Positions 12,474 through 24,881 of a stretch of 64,000 nucleotides of DNA are shown piece after piece; the stretch's first letter is position 1, and the number at the start of each line of letters is the position of its first letter. Both the position numbers and the translations under genes were made by a program. The stretch is from Echinometra lucunter (Eukaryota > Echinodermata > Echinoidea > Camarodonta > Echinometridae), in NCBI GenBank assembly GCA_029962745.1, contig CM057165.1, forward strand, positions 5,526,501 to 5,590,500, given 5' to 3'. A model generated the notes under the pieces. It searched no databases, was not told where the DNA came from, and saw nothing but the letters and a program-made list of their open reading frames with translations.

Positions 12474-13016
12474 TTAAATTCGCCTTTGGATTTTAGAAAT
12501 CGTAGGCATGTCATGCATAGAATTGAAGTATAAGCACTCTGCATATAGCAGAATTAAGTATTCCTTTTGTGACTGCCTCATATTTGTGTTCACAAGGCTT
12601 ATATTATCCCTGAAATTCCTGTCGACTGACTTAATATCACAAAGCAACTCAAGCAACCGCGTACAAAATTCACGGCTGGAAATGTTGCACGAGAGAATGC
12701 CGACTCGATCGAAAGTCAAAGCTGCATAGCGCCCCTTACGAGCAAAGTAACTCTGCCGAAGAGATTTAGTGCACCTTGCCGCTTCTTGCACATTTTCTAG
12801 TACACGGTTGAAACACACATTTCATAGTGTTGCTTCTTGTCTGCATTCATAATGTTAGCTGGCTAATATAAGGCACTGTATGCGAAGACCACCTTTTTTT
12901 AAAAGGGCATTCTTTTGTTTTCCTTTGAATACTGTTTTTCATTTAAACTTGAGCTACAGTGGTGATGTGTAGATGAAGAAGATAACATTAAACTCCCTTT
13001 TCCCCTGTCTTCATTA
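12474..13016. other. non-coding, no feature seen
   Basis: A 114-codon open frame on the minus strand (12474-12818) has no family motif that I recognise, and one of this length is expected by chance in 64 kb. It is not called as a gene. Confidence 0.45.
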
Positions 13017-13187
13017 CACTGTTAGAACAGTTGTTTAAAAATCATTAGTTTGTTAGAAATATGAATCTACCAACAGTTGTTTAAAAAGATCCCCATAATA
13101 TTTTACATGCAAAATGTTTTAAACAACAGTTGGTAGGTTGATAGTTTAAGCAGCCTAATGATTTTTAAACAACTGTTCTAACAGTGT
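13017..13187. mobile_element. palindromic MITE, copy A
   Basis: TIR acactgttagaacagttgtt with its inverse ending at 13187. The arms continue through aaaaatcatta and ccaacagttg to a centre near 13100 (gatccccataat). Shares layout and words (aaaaatcatta, caacagttg, atccccata) with 59931-60091. Confidence 0.85.
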
Positions 13188-14431
13188 ATGAATTGTTTTC
13201 ATGTTCGTTTTCACAAAAAAATTATATCATAACATGTAGATATTGCACCGATTGCAGGTAAAGTGAAATCGACAAAAGGAAGTACTTGTAGTTCATAGTG
13301 AATACATTGTTTACGCTTCACACAAAGTCATAAATCTTAAACATGTATAAAGGCCTAATCATTCTGCAAACTAGTACATTTAAACGCACTTTGAGTTTCA
13401 GGTGCAGGATAAACGAACCTCCCTTCACTGCAATCATGTAAACCTTGCTTACTTTTGTCCGGAGGAAGCCCATTGAAAAGCCCAGTGAACACAGGGACGT
13501 CCTTCTTTCTCTAACTTTTCCTCGAAAACTAGGTCGCTGTTGTTGTGGACTGGATCTGCCCCTAATGCTCAGTAATAGAGATCCAACCTAGGGATTCGTG
13601 AGCGGCATCTCTTTTTAAACCCGTGGCCTTAGATGGTATTAGATGAAGAAATTACTTAGATTCCCCTATCTAATGAAGTTGTCGCTTTTGATAATTCAGA
13701 AAGCGCGACCGTAGCCTGGAAAGGCTGAAAAATATCCCCTCACAGTACAGGTTTCTGCAGATCTGTATTTTAGCCGGTAATAGAATAAGGGACGAGGGCA
13801 GGGAAACTTGGATTTGATCAGAAGGGTTACAAGAATTCGATGTATTTCTTTATAGAATCCTTTATTGTCTTTGTTTGATTTACTTACGGATGCTACGGCC
13901 CTTTTCCTTGATGTACATTTTCTCAAATATTCTTATAAACGAATTGCCCATCAAGTTGAAGAGAATAAGTAAATAGATAGATAAACAGATAAATAAATAA
14001 ATGGAATTCTGCTTCTATTCATTTTACATTCGGAAAGACATAAAAGTCTTGGAAAGTTTTCTTATTTGCTTATTAGTTCCTGAATAAATTTGCTTATTTG
14101 CTTATTAGTTGTTGGGGTTTTTTCGGGGTGGGGTTGTTTGTTTATCTTTTTGAAATTAGTTCCTGATTTCTGGATTCTGCCGATTATACCGACGGCGCAG
14201 GTGAAAAATGGGCAGAAAAAAGTTATTTTGCTAAATTAAAAGCGCTGATTGCTGATGACTATTTTTTCTCCCCTCCCCCCCCCCCCACATTAGCCAAAAA
14301 TAGAAAAGAAGATATTTTCCTTTGCCGTTTCTTTACCGGAATGCGAGATAACACCAGCTTTAAAAAAAAAAATCGAAATTCATAACATGATTCCCAAAGG
14401 CTTAGCATACATGTGAAAATCATTTTTTCCC
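13188..14431. other. non-coding stretch
   Basis: Nothing recognisable apart from (AAAT)n-like sequence near 13970-14000, a duplicated tttgcttatt word at about 14065-14110, and a poly-C at 14272-14287. Confidence 0.5.
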
Positions 14432-14570
14432 GTGCTGCGAGCCAAGCACCATCAGACCGGAATGAAAGCGAAACCGTAAGATTCCAATGGGTAGAGTAGA
14501 GCTCCGGTGAACTGAAGAGATATCATTAAATGCCTCTTTGGTCTCTCCATAATGGTCTGCGAGTGATTCA
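14432..14570. repeat. diverged direct repeat, unit 1
   Basis: Shares accatcag-ccggaatgaaag, gcgaaaccgt-agattcc-atggg, gagctccgg and atgcctctttggtctct in the same order with 15440-15576. The two may flank a duplicated block or be copies of one repeat. Confidence 0.7.
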
Positions 14571-14789
14571 TATGCTACATTCTTCTTTCATTCATGGATC
14601 CATGAGAAACAGATAAATAGAATCCATCGAATAACTTTTTAATGAAATGAATGCGACGAAGTTTACGGAATGATTATAATTCTTCTTTTTTTCCCCCCTT
14701 TCCCCCCTAAGAAATACCGAGCAGAAAATTAATATAGAAATTTTGCTGTATCTTAAGCCCGAACACTATGCGATCCGACTGCGACCTGA

Positions 14790-15150
14790 TTTTCGAGCAA
14801 ATGGCATTTTGCATTGAATATGAAAGTTTAAATTAGTGAAATTTATCTTACTTGAAGTTCGAAATACATGAAATAATGATAGGAATACTAAAATCGAAAT
14901 TTTGGTGAACTGCAAGGTGGAAAGGAGGAAAGGCCAAATCGGCTTCAAATCGTAGCCAATCGCAAGATTGCTATAACGTCACTACGATTCGGAAGTGAAT
15001 TCGCTTTTATTCCTACAGGGAGGCTCGCGATAGCCCAGAATTTCGATTTTAGTACCTATACGACTATTCGGAACTTTGACCATTAAGATTTTATCTGTTT
15101 GAATGCTCATATCAAATGCTATAACAATTTTTTTTCCCAAAATCGGAACG
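14790..15150. repeat. imperfect foldback repeat
   Basis: The left-arm words catttgcattgaatatg-aag, acttgaagttcgaaata and actaaaatcgaaattt recur inverted as ttcgattttagtacctat, attcggaactttgacc and gaatgctcatatcaaatg. The centre is around 14950-14990 (aatcgtagccaatcgcaaga and an inverse). Probably an old MITE. Confidence 0.55.
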
Positions 15151-15439
15151 TAAAGTGCAGCCGGCTTTACATGCACATACCTTTAAAATGCAATAGGTAA
15201 ACTTTCACTTGGAGCGTATAAACGTTTGCATTGAAATAAATGAATTAAATTTTGTTCTGATTTCATTGGTTCGGGGAACAAATTCGCTGCATGGTTATCG
15301 AAGCAATAGGACCGAAACAGTTTTCCCCTTGAAATGCTTTTCCAAATCTGGTAAAAATCCGGATAACTTCACCTTTGAATATGAAAATTCATAAGTTGGG
15401 TCCCCTCGGCCTATCTCGAAAAGTGGAGATCGCTGTGGC

Positions 15440-15576
15440 GTGCTGCAAACCAATAAAACACCATCAGGCCGGAATGAAAGCGAAACCGTGAGATTCCGAT
15501 GGGATGAGCTCCGGGGATCAGGGGATTACCTTTAGATGCCTCTTTGGTCTCTGATCTAAGAGTGATCCATGGGCAT
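15440..15576. repeat. diverged direct repeat, unit 2
   Basis: Second copy of the unit at 14432-14570, about 1 kb downstream and in the same orientation. Confidence 0.7.
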
Positions 15577-15803
15577 GATGGATGCTGGCTCCGCGATGTA
15601 CTATTGAGAGGCATCGTCGATCCTGCCATACAGATTGATTTATCGCGTGGCACAATGATTGCAATCCCGTACATTCGTTGAAATGATTATTGCATGTGCA
15701 TCATCTCAAGGATTAGACGTTTTTACTCGTAATATTTGACTGATGTTGAATTTTGGATTTTAAGTAAAGACGTGAAAAATAGAGATCGACATTTTTTAAT
15801 GTC

Positions 15804-15860
15804 CCCCCCCCCCCCAACATTTCTGTTACCCCCCTCTCTCTCTCTCTCTCTCTCCCCCTC
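15804..15860. repeat. poly-C and (CT)n tract
   Basis: A run of 12 C followed by acatttctgtta and then a CT microsatellite. Confidence 0.85.
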
Positions 15861-15949
15861 TCCCTCTCTGTCTCTGTTTCTGCCTGGCCCTCTTCTGCTA
15901 TTTTCTTTGGTACCATCGAGCCATAAAGAGCACTAATATTCCGAGACAA

Positions 15950-16290
15950 AATGTGGACACAAAATGTAGAACATTTTAAGCATGTTTTTTCTCAACTTTC
16001 GTATTATCTCCTGGAATATAAAGAAGCCCTTAATAGTCGGATGAAAAGTAATGATTAAACGTGAAAAAGGAGAAATTCCCTTTTTCTTCTCATGCATGCT
16101 TTTGTCGCCATGCCCGTTTTGTTTTACGCAACCCAAAAGCCGTTAACCGTATAGCATTAAGCGTGCAAAAATAGAGAAATTTCCTCGTTTAAACATATTA
16201 TCTCAGAGTATGTTTTCGTATTTTCTCCATTTTCTTCTGGACCACCAAGAAGCCCTTAAAGTGGGATGGAGGTTTAGAATTAAAGTGGCG
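15950..16290. repeat. degenerate tandem duplication of about 230-250 bases
   Basis: catgttttttctcaactttc, gtattatctcctgga and aagaagcccttaa-agt-ggatg at 15981-16050 recur as gtatgttttcgtatt, ttttcttctggacc and aagaagcccttaaagtggga at 16208-16270. Non-coding. Confidence 0.55.
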
Positions 16291-17440
16291 ACACGCTCCA
16301 TGCGCCAGGAGTCATCTTGGAATGCGATACTGGGGTATCATCAGTGCACCTCTCATCTCGAGGTATGCTCTGTCTCCTCCTTGCCCACTCAGACAAATTG
16401 CTCTCTGTCTGCGAAAAAAATGTCGAGAAGAAAATCGTCCCCTCCATGCGTCGTCCGCGAGAAATTAACCTTTTCGATCCATCATGTTATTTGGATTTGC
16501 TTTTCTTATCGACTTTGTTCGCATTCTAACAGTGTTCGTCTTTGCTCGAGATTTTCGTCGTGGTTCTAGTCATTTCATTACTATCGGCTGCCATGTTTTG
16601 CACATAATTTATACCCTCCACTGTCCTCGTGACTTTGCCTCTATAGTGTAGCTGTATATTTAGCGAGATTATTTTGTTACACTATATTTTCATTAGCACC
16701 TCTATACATACCAAATATCGTACTTTGCTATATAGTTAATGCAATTATTCAGTTTTGCTGTAATCACTTTTTTAAATACTTTTTTATGATGTCTGATATC
16801 TGTTGGTTCTTAATTTTCCAGGTATTTCAATCATGTTATTTCGACCTTGCTTTACTCTTTTTAATGCATTCGAATATGTGTGTAATTTGATTTGTATAAT
16901 ATTTATTTTATTTGTATATACTTTGTAAGACTTTTAAGTTACTCCAAGGCCTCGCAGAAAACCAACTGCTGGCTGAGACAAGTGTTTCCGTGCATGGTGT
17001 GATAAAATGAAAGAAATGAAAGTAAAATGAAATAATAGTTCAAATTTTAAAAATTTGAAAAAAGGCCAAGAGTGTGATTAGTTTTCTTCTCTTTTTTTCA
17101 AAATATTCAATAAACCAATCTTCATCTGTTGTGATTTCCTTGAGAATCATAACCACATTCTTGTTTCATTGTTAAATAATTTTTTTCTCTTTTCACCATG
17201 CTTTATAACCCAATCAAACTTTACTAAAATAGCAAAACGTGTCAGTGCGTGCATGTTACGTCACGTATCACACATTCCATTAGTGTAATTTGGATGATAT
17301 AACCAGACCAGACAGGCATTTTTTCATTAATAGGACGAGCTTTTCTGTGACCCCTTTTCTCCCCAAGTCTGGCTGTTCAAATATATCGACCCTGTCTACT
17401 TTCCGCCAGTAGATACTGTAGTACCTAAACCACAGAGAAC
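16291..17440. other. non-coding, possible retroelement 3' tail
   Basis: No gene. The stretch at 16860-17040 (ttggctgagacaagtg followed by aaatgaaagaaatgaaagt words) resembles the 3' end of a non-LTR element, but there is no reverse-transcriptase sequence beside it. Confidence 0.35.
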
Positions 17441-17690
17441 ATGATAATAATGATGATAATGCAGGTACTTGTACTGCGCAACATAGGACGCCCATTGCAA
17501 GGCGCTTACAATGCATCATCATCAACATTGTTATTACCTCAGCAATGCATGCCAAATACCCATTTATACACCTGGGTAGAGTGCAGCAAATGTGGATTAA
17601 TGTCTTACTGAAGGACATAAGGAGTCAGGCATCAGAAGGAATCGAACTCACGATACTTTCATTATAAAAGATCGCGCGCGCTGTAAATAT
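17441..17690 (-). mobile_element. tRNA-derived SINE, diverged copy
   Basis: Minus-strand B box gagttcgattcc (complement of 17640-17651), the shared body words cacctgggtagagtgcagca and aatgtggattaatgtctta-tgaaggaca, and a tail of aataatgatgataat at 17443-17460. Older than the copies at 5.7 and 9.4 kb. Confidence 0.75.
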
Positions 17691-18481
17691 TCATTTTTGA
17701 ATGACAGCGCCGTAAAAACCAACAACAACAACAACAACAACAACCAAGTTTACCACAACACCTCCATATCGCAGTTGAGGAGGGGGGGGGGGGAGTACGG
17801 GGATGTGTCCCTGGTCTATTTTTAAAGAAAATTAATTATTGTAGCAGTAATTCTTGTCAACCTGCAGTAATAATCTTCACAAAGATCGCCTGTCTAATAT
17901 GGTCACCTATTCTCGTATTTTAGAGGGAAAAAAAATTCTGTGAAGCTATCTATTTTCGTCACCGACATAGCCTCAATTGATGGAGTAATGTTCTATAAAA
18001 ACTTGTCTGTAGAGGTCACTTACCTTCCTGGCACATGCATTTTGTAGCAAACAGTCTTCAGATCGATTTGACGAAATTATTATTTTTTGTGCATCCCTGA
18101 TTTTGATTATAAGACATGATAGATAAAAATGTTAAGCGCCCTGGAGCATGCCCCCATGTCACATTTGTGGATACGCTCCTGATATCATTGCCGCTCATCC
18201 AAACGGTTTCATCCATCTTAGTTTGACTGATTTCTTGTAGTCAGACAAAAATCAATGGAGACCTTGGATAATGTTTCAAGGTTTCAAGGTTTGTTCATTT
18301 TTCCGCATAATTTTCTTTTTACCACGGTTACAAACTGCTGCACAGATTGAAAAAAAAAAGAAAAGAAAAAGACCTTTAACTATCAGTGACAGTGACAGTG
18401 TAAAATAAAACAGAAATGGTTATAAGAGAGGCTTAGCGGTAAGGATATTGTGACGGGTGTGGTTATCGGGGAGAGCAAGCT

Positions 18482-18485
<4 letters not shown>

Positions 18486-18541
<56 letters not shown>

Positions 18542-18568
18542 GTAATAATAATAAAAATGATGATGATG

Positions 18569-18654
<86 letters not shown>
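18486..18654. repeat. (AAT)n microsatellite
   Basis: About 55 ATA/AAT units with a short gatgatgat interruption near 18557. The flanks (aggcttagcggtaaggat and gatactcgaatcctaaaagc) resemble A- and B-box tRNA sequence, so it may lie inside or beside an old SINE. Confidence 0.95.
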
Positions 18655-18655
<1 letters not shown>

Positions 18656-18659
18656 TCCT

Positions 18660-20708
18660 TCTGTCTTCTGAAGATGTGATACTCGAATCCTAAAAGCGCA
18701 CCGCTAACTGCTAAACCATCTCGCGATATTGCCGACTAGTCTGACTATGTCTTGAAGGGGACATGCGCAGTAAAATTAATGTGACATGATATCCAACAAA
18801 GTTGTGTTAAGCAAAAATATTACATTACACGAAAAGGGAACAAGAAAAAGTAGTAAAAATTAATGATCAGTAAGCACAGCAAAAGAACATGAATGGAGGT
18901 GTCTATTAAAAAGTAGGGTTTAATTATTGTACGTCTTATACCCCTTTTTGTGAAAAAAATGTAATCTTCTCCTGTTTACATTATTTGTGAGAGGTAAACA
19001 GTAATATAAAAGCGACACGGCTAGGCTAAGAACCCCGTCTTGTATCATATTTGATATCTTTATTTCCCAGTCATGCCAGTCTTCCGTCATAATAACATAG
19101 AACTCTCGAGGAGGGAAATTTTCTCTTTTCTCGCATTTTCCTTTTGATTTCTTCATATTCTGAGTTTGGTAAAATTAGTTTACTTCATAAGGTGTAGACT
19201 TATTCTTTTTATAAGCCTTAGGCCGTGATGGAATCGCATATCTTGTTTTTGGCCAGATTCTGTTACTCCCAAAAATAAGAAACACAATTCTTTATTAATC
19301 ATCTCTCTGACCAAACAGTAAAAACGATAATCATTGCTATCAGCAATTCATATATTTTGTACATGAGATATCAATTTAAACATTATTTGTAAAATTATCA
19401 GAATATGAAATAAACAAAAATTAATTTGTTCCATAATATGAACTAGTTTTCTCCCGTCAACGTTTATATTTCACTAGGATACAGAAATGGAAATAGAAAT
19501 AAATTCTCAACAGCCTAGGGGAAGTTGATCTTTTTGTCCGTGATATTCCAAGGTTTACAGACTTCAAAAGGTCGTACTCCACTAACATGACTAACTTGAA
19601 TAACAAATGCCCCATAGCTAATTACACAGTCGTGAAGCTGTGGTGTTAGAACGCCGCGAGGAGCTTTCTTATAATATGGAACACAAACAGAATCTAAAAT
19701 CACTGGCGTATTAAAGGAGGGTGCATTAAGGGGGCAGTTTGCCCCTCGTCGTAGATTTTCTTACTATGTCGAAAATGCAGCCTTGATATTAGATATTCTT
19801 TTGTGAATCAATATCAACGAACGAAAGACTCAATTCAATTTTCAATTTAGTTCAGTGCAATATTTATTCAATTCTAATAAAATATCAAATAAAGTACAAT
19901 CATGGTAGAATAAAGGTAAGAATACATGAAAAGAAAATACGAGATAATGTAAAATAATAAAACAGATAAGAATACAAGATAGAGCATTTTTAGAATTGGG
20001 TGGCCATGAAAAAATAGTGGTTTTTTTTTAGACGACATGTTTATACAAAAAGGTTAAAGTATATTTCATTGAATATTGGTAATGATTTAAGTGATAATAA
20101 GGTATAGTATAAATAAATCCTTAAGAAGAGATAATGTTTATATAAAAAGTAAAATACCGCACAAACTCGCCTTATAACAATGCAGAGCAGTAAGCTCAAT
20201 TTTCACACATTTGTTATTAAAGAGGATTTCAAATTTTCAAAAAAAGCATACATTGAATAAGATAATTCCAGACAACTAGAGCATAGTGTCTAAAAGAGAA
20301 TAGTGCATAGCTGTTTATTCACAGTCAGGAGCGTAAGTCCATTTTGTTCTCGGGGGGGGGGTGGGAGGGGAGGACACTCTCTCAAAAAGGGCCTTCAGCT
20401 TAAAATGAGGGGGGGCGCATACAATTGGGAGGCAAACACAAAATTGCTGCTCAACAACAACAAAAAAAAGGTCATCAGCTTAAAATTTGAGGGGACATAC
20501 CCTATTGTGTCCCTCATTATTAAACGTTTTGGAGACGTGTCCCCCTGTCCCCCCCCCCCCCCTCGACTGACGCCCATATTTACAGTCCATAATTTGTATT
20601 GTCTAACAAGAACCCGTGAAAGTTGTTTTTGCCATGGACCATTGTAAGTTGAGATATTTCGATATTTCGCCCCTCCAAAGGCCAGTGTCTGGATAGGCTA
20701 TAGTCTAT
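18660..20708. other. non-coding up to the assembly gap
   Basis: No gene. A stretch at 19823-19925 rich in caattcaattttcaattt words looks like a retroelement tail. Poly-G at 20353-20361 and 20411-20416 and poly-C at 20550-20562 lie close to the gap. Confidence 0.45.
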
Positions 20709-21208
20709 NNNNNNNNNNNNNNNNNNNNNNNNNNNNNNNNNNNNNNNNNNNNNNNNNNNNNNNNNNNNNNNNNNNNNNNNNNNNNNNNNNNNNNNNNNNN
20801 NNNNNNNNNNNNNNNNNNNNNNNNNNNNNNNNNNNNNNNNNNNNNNNNNNNNNNNNNNNNNNNNNNNNNNNNNNNNNNNNNNNNNNNNNNNNNNNNNNNN
20901 NNNNNNNNNNNNNNNNNNNNNNNNNNNNNNNNNNNNNNNNNNNNNNNNNNNNNNNNNNNNNNNNNNNNNNNNNNNNNNNNNNNNNNNNNNNNNNNNNNNN
21001 NNNNNNNNNNNNNNNNNNNNNNNNNNNNNNNNNNNNNNNNNNNNNNNNNNNNNNNNNNNNNNNNNNNNNNNNNNNNNNNNNNNNNNNNNNNNNNNNNNNN
21101 NNNNNNNNNNNNNNNNNNNNNNNNNNNNNNNNNNNNNNNNNNNNNNNNNNNNNNNNNNNNNNNNNNNNNNNNNNNNNNNNNNNNNNNNNNNNNNNNNNNN
21201 NNNNNNNN
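20709..21208. other. assembly gap, 500 N
   Basis: Exactly 500 unknown bases, the usual placeholder length for a gap of unknown size. Open frames read through it are artefacts. Confidence 1.
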
Positions 21209-22365
21209 CTGATTTTTTGTTCTCTATAAACCATGTCAAATGAAATCGTATTTCAAAACAGCCTCTTGGATATCCTGAAGCTATTTCCTTCCTTATTTTC
21301 CCTTTTTTCCATAACCAACCTTCCTCTTTCCTTTCCTGATTCCTGCATTACTGTTTCGATAGTAATCCACACGGCAAGGTGGCTTGTTATAAAAGCCGTT
21401 CAATAACTTTTAAAAATCTGAGCTGCATGGCTCTACATGCTATCAGCGTATGTAATATTGTTTGAATATGAAGCCAGAAAAATGCAATTCAAAAGCATCG
21501 CCATGTGCTTCACAAAAAGTGAAAATATACAATTGACCAGAAATATCAGACTCTCTTTGCCCTATAGTCTGCAGTGTTAGGCAAAAGCATACCCAGGACG
21601 GTTTTCGAAATGGCGGTATTCAGTGATATATATCTTGATGAAAAAAAACTTACGTTTCAAAAACCTTTGTATTCCTGGCTGTTTATTTGACCTTCTGAAC
21701 ATCTTCATACAACACAGACATCAAAATTCGACAATCAAATCAAGCCTCCACAAAGTTACCGGATCCCTTTAAAGGGAGAAGAGAAGACACTGCATGCAGT
21801 TTACTGCAGGTTTCTTTCACATTTCACATTATAAACAAAACGATGAATTGTGGAAATATCATCAAACATTTTCTGCCTCTCATCAAACCATAGGCAACAA
21901 AACATCTTCAGCGTGGTCATAGCATCATTTAGAAGGGATGCTATCCGAAAGCACAGGAAACAGGAGAATTAACTCCTTGAGCGTTCCGCATGTTCCGTGT
22001 GCACCAGTGCACAGTCGTACAATTGAATTGAACAGTTGTAATAATTAGCTTTCTCCTCCACCATTGTACCAGTGAAACTATAAACAACAAAAAAATAGCT
22101 TGTGTGCTTAAGTGATATCTATAGAACAACAGGGAAAGTAGAATATTAAAAAAAAAACAATTGTGATTATTTTCTCTCCAAAATTAATTGAACATACAAG
22201 GAGTTAACAAGACAAAGGTTGTCATCGGAATAACATATTGTTGTTCAGTTGTTGTTCAAACGCATCGAGGCCGGGTGTTGTATAGCCAGTCAATTCTTGC
22301 AAAAACATCGACTGTTTTTGTGTGTGTTGGTGTTTTTTTTTTTTTTTGTTTCTTTTGTTTAGGTT

Positions 22366-22397
<32 letters not shown>

Positions 22398-22778
22398 TAC
22401 AATTGTATTTACATATCTGGTGGTGGTGTTTTTTACCATTCTGAGGATGCGACAATTTTTTGTGCATGTTTTACTGTCAAATCTCTCTAATTGACTTAAA
22501 TCTTCTGCCTTGGACCTTTGTGACGTAACAAACAGAAACGTAGCTAAGGGGGCACGTGTGCCCAAATTCAATTTTTTTACAGAAGGAAATCAAACAGAAA
22601 TTTAAAAATGAGGGAGAAAAAGAAAGAAGAAGGCAAAAGAAAACGTGAAAGGAAGAACCCCTCAAATTCCTTCTTCTTCATCATTTGCCTTCCTTTAACC
22701 GTCTTCAGTTTCTTCCCCTACAATGCAAGTGCCCCCCCCCCCTCCCTTTTCATGGCAATGTGCCTTGATGGCACTGCA
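21209..22778. other. non-coding stretch
   Basis: No gene. T-rich and poly-G runs at about 22332-22392 and poly-C at 22733-22742. Confidence 0.5.
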
Positions 22779-23090
22779 TAAAGTAGTATTAAATCTTTCC
22801 GTCGCACCTGGGTTCTCTCGCTTAACAACGTGTGAAATGTTGTTCCTTATAGCATGAATCATATTTTTTTCGGAACATAGGATTGGTCGTAAAAATTTAC
22901 GACCAATCGGCGCTCTTGTGAAACACGTAAAGTAGTACTATACCATTCTATCGCACCTGGGTTCTCTTGCCTAACAACTTGTGAAAATTTAATGTTGTTC
23001 CTTATAGCATGTATCATATTTTTTTTCGGAACAAAGGATTGGTCGTAGAAATTTACGACCAATCGGCGCTCTTGTGAAACGTGGGCCTGC
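22779..23090. repeat. tandem duplication of about 150 bases with an internal hairpin
   Basis: Two units start with aaagtagta(t/c)ta (22780 and 22929). Each contains cgcacctgggttctct, gttgttccttatagcatg and a short perfect hairpin ttggtcgta-aaatttacgaccaa, then cggcgctcttgtgaaac. The units differ by small indels. Confidence 0.85.
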
Positions 23091-23229
23091 CACATACACT
23101 GCTATCTCGGTGATATGCCTATCGGCTACTTCTCATCCTGTTTCACGCTGCTCGTGAAGTGAAAAATCCGTTATAATCGTGCCCTACATCTAGCATAACC
23201 TGACTGACAGAGAATTGTCCATGCGGAAA

Positions 23230-23241
23230 CAAGATGGCGGC
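23230..23241 (+). promoter_or_regulatory. YY1-like CAAGATGGCGGC motif
   Basis: A perfect match to the YY1 consensus around an ATG, in a stretch less AT-rich than its surroundings. The ATG opens a 15-codon frame only. It could mark a promoter or first exon of a downstream gene (GARNL3 starts 8 kb away); no splice donor is evident. Confidence 0.25.
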
Positions 23242-23718
23242 ACCTGATATCCCGAGACAACAACCCCTGTCACACCATTGAAACCGGTACCAAACCGATA
23301 ACAGACCGATCATAAAATTACATTACCCTAAACGGCCAAGTATCGATCGGTCTCGAGTCGATGTGGAGTCGATTGAGCGATGTGACTAAGGCTATTACCC
23401 TCTAGCACGATGACAAAAGATCAATAAAATGTAATCAGGTTAAACATTCTTTGGTAGCATAACCCAGAAAAGTGTTCTTATGTATTCAATGTACCAGGAG
23501 ATTGCCGATATCCATAACCTGGCAGCACATGTCTCGATGTCTTCCAATTTCTGACCATGATGTAGTCAACAAGAAAGAACCAATTCATTGCCCTTTAGGT
23601 AGCAGGCTTGTATCTGTGCCATGTTTACACATCACTAATTTGTCACTTCTGAAAAATGTTATCTGGTCATGGCATATTTTTCTCTTTTCGTCTTCCGACG
23701 TGATGCTTTCCTGACTTA

Positions 23719-24412
23719 CATCGGTGCGTGATGCAGTGTCATTTTGAACCCTTTTTGTCCCGTATTTACAACTTCCAGAAAAAGGTTTCTCTAAAGGGTT
23801 CTTTATATTTCTAAGAACCCCCAAAGCCAAAGGTTCTTTGTACGGTTACAGTTCGTTATTCCGTAGGTTCGTTTATTCCGAAGGTTTGTTAGTCCGAAGA
23901 TTCATTATTCCGAAGGTTTAGTCCGGAAATGAAATAAGGTTCGTTACTCCGAAGGTTCGTTAGTCCAAAAATGAAAAAAGGTTCGTTATTCCGAAAGTTC
24001 GTTAATCCGAAAACGAAATAAGTTTCGTTTTTCCGAAAATGAAATATGGTTCGTAAAGTTCGTTAGTTATTTTCGGACTAACGAACCTTATTTCATTTTC
24101 GGACTATCGAACCTTCGGAATAACGAATCTTATTTCATTTTCGGATTAACGAACCTTCGGAATAACGCCACCTATGTTCGGATTAACGAACCCTTTTTCA
24201 TTTTCGGACTAACGAACATCTAGGTATACGCAATTTGCGTGTTTTGGAATAACGAACCTTCGGAATAACGAACATCACCCCAATGTACAAAAAAACCCTT
24301 TCGGACCCTTTAGAGAACCTTTATAGGCTATTGATGGTTCTTTGAAGAAGCTTTAAAGTTTCCAAATATGGGACAAGAAAAGGTTCTAATCAGCACCCTA
24401 AGAGTGTATGCC
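23719..24412. mobile_element. AAGGTTCT-type palindromic MITE, copy 1, interrupted
   Basis: Left half 23719-23843 and right half 24284-24412 match the uninterrupted relative at 38311-38561 (words ggttctttgaagaa, gagaacctttata, cttccagaaaaagg, tgggacaag). The middle is another element at 23844-24283 flanked by TGTAC on both sides. Confidence 0.85.
23844..24283. mobile_element. GTTCGTTATTCCGAAGG palindromic satellite-like element
   Basis: About 440 bases made of the words ggttcgttattccgaagg and cgttagtccgaaaatgaaat, direct in the left half and inverted in the right half. Flanked by TGTAC at 23839-23843 and 24284-24288. The relative at 38.4 kb has a single tgtac at that point, so this is a real insertion with a 5-base duplication. 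No ORF. Confidence 0.85.
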
Positions 24413-24881
24413 TTCGGTATAGGTGCAAAGAAGTAAAAATATTTATAAATAACATGCCTTTCGAAACTTTTGCTTTGAACAGAAGTCTCAGTACGATGTC
24501 TGTAGCTTAAATGTGATGTTAAGCAATAGATGTAGAATTAGAATCAAATGAATTAATTTGTCAAATGATTCAGATAAATCAATTCAACGCCAAGTCAGTA
24601 AGTGATAGTTGTTTAACTGATTTTTATATCATCTTTGTCAAACAACTAGGCAACATATTGAATTGCATCAATGTAAAATTTTACATTTATTTCATTAGTG
24701 TCACATTTGATACATGTTCAAATACAGTAAAAGAAACTGTAGGGAAATGTGAAAAGGTAATTTACTTCACAAATTTGATTCATATACAATAGGCATGATA
24801 TAACAGAAGGTCTACAACGTAGGCATGAAGCTTGATGTGCTTTCATCCCTCAGCTAATTACAAACAGGAACATAATTAAAG

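Noticed and set aside
12474..12818. 114-codon minus-strand frame
   Set aside because: No motif, partly in a trinucleotide repeat, and of a length expected by chance.
16210..16569. 119-codon plus-strand frame
   Set aside because: It overlaps a degenerate tandem duplication and has no recognisable domain.
20580..21239. Open frames across the N run
   Set aside because: They consist almost entirely of unknown bases in an assembly gap.
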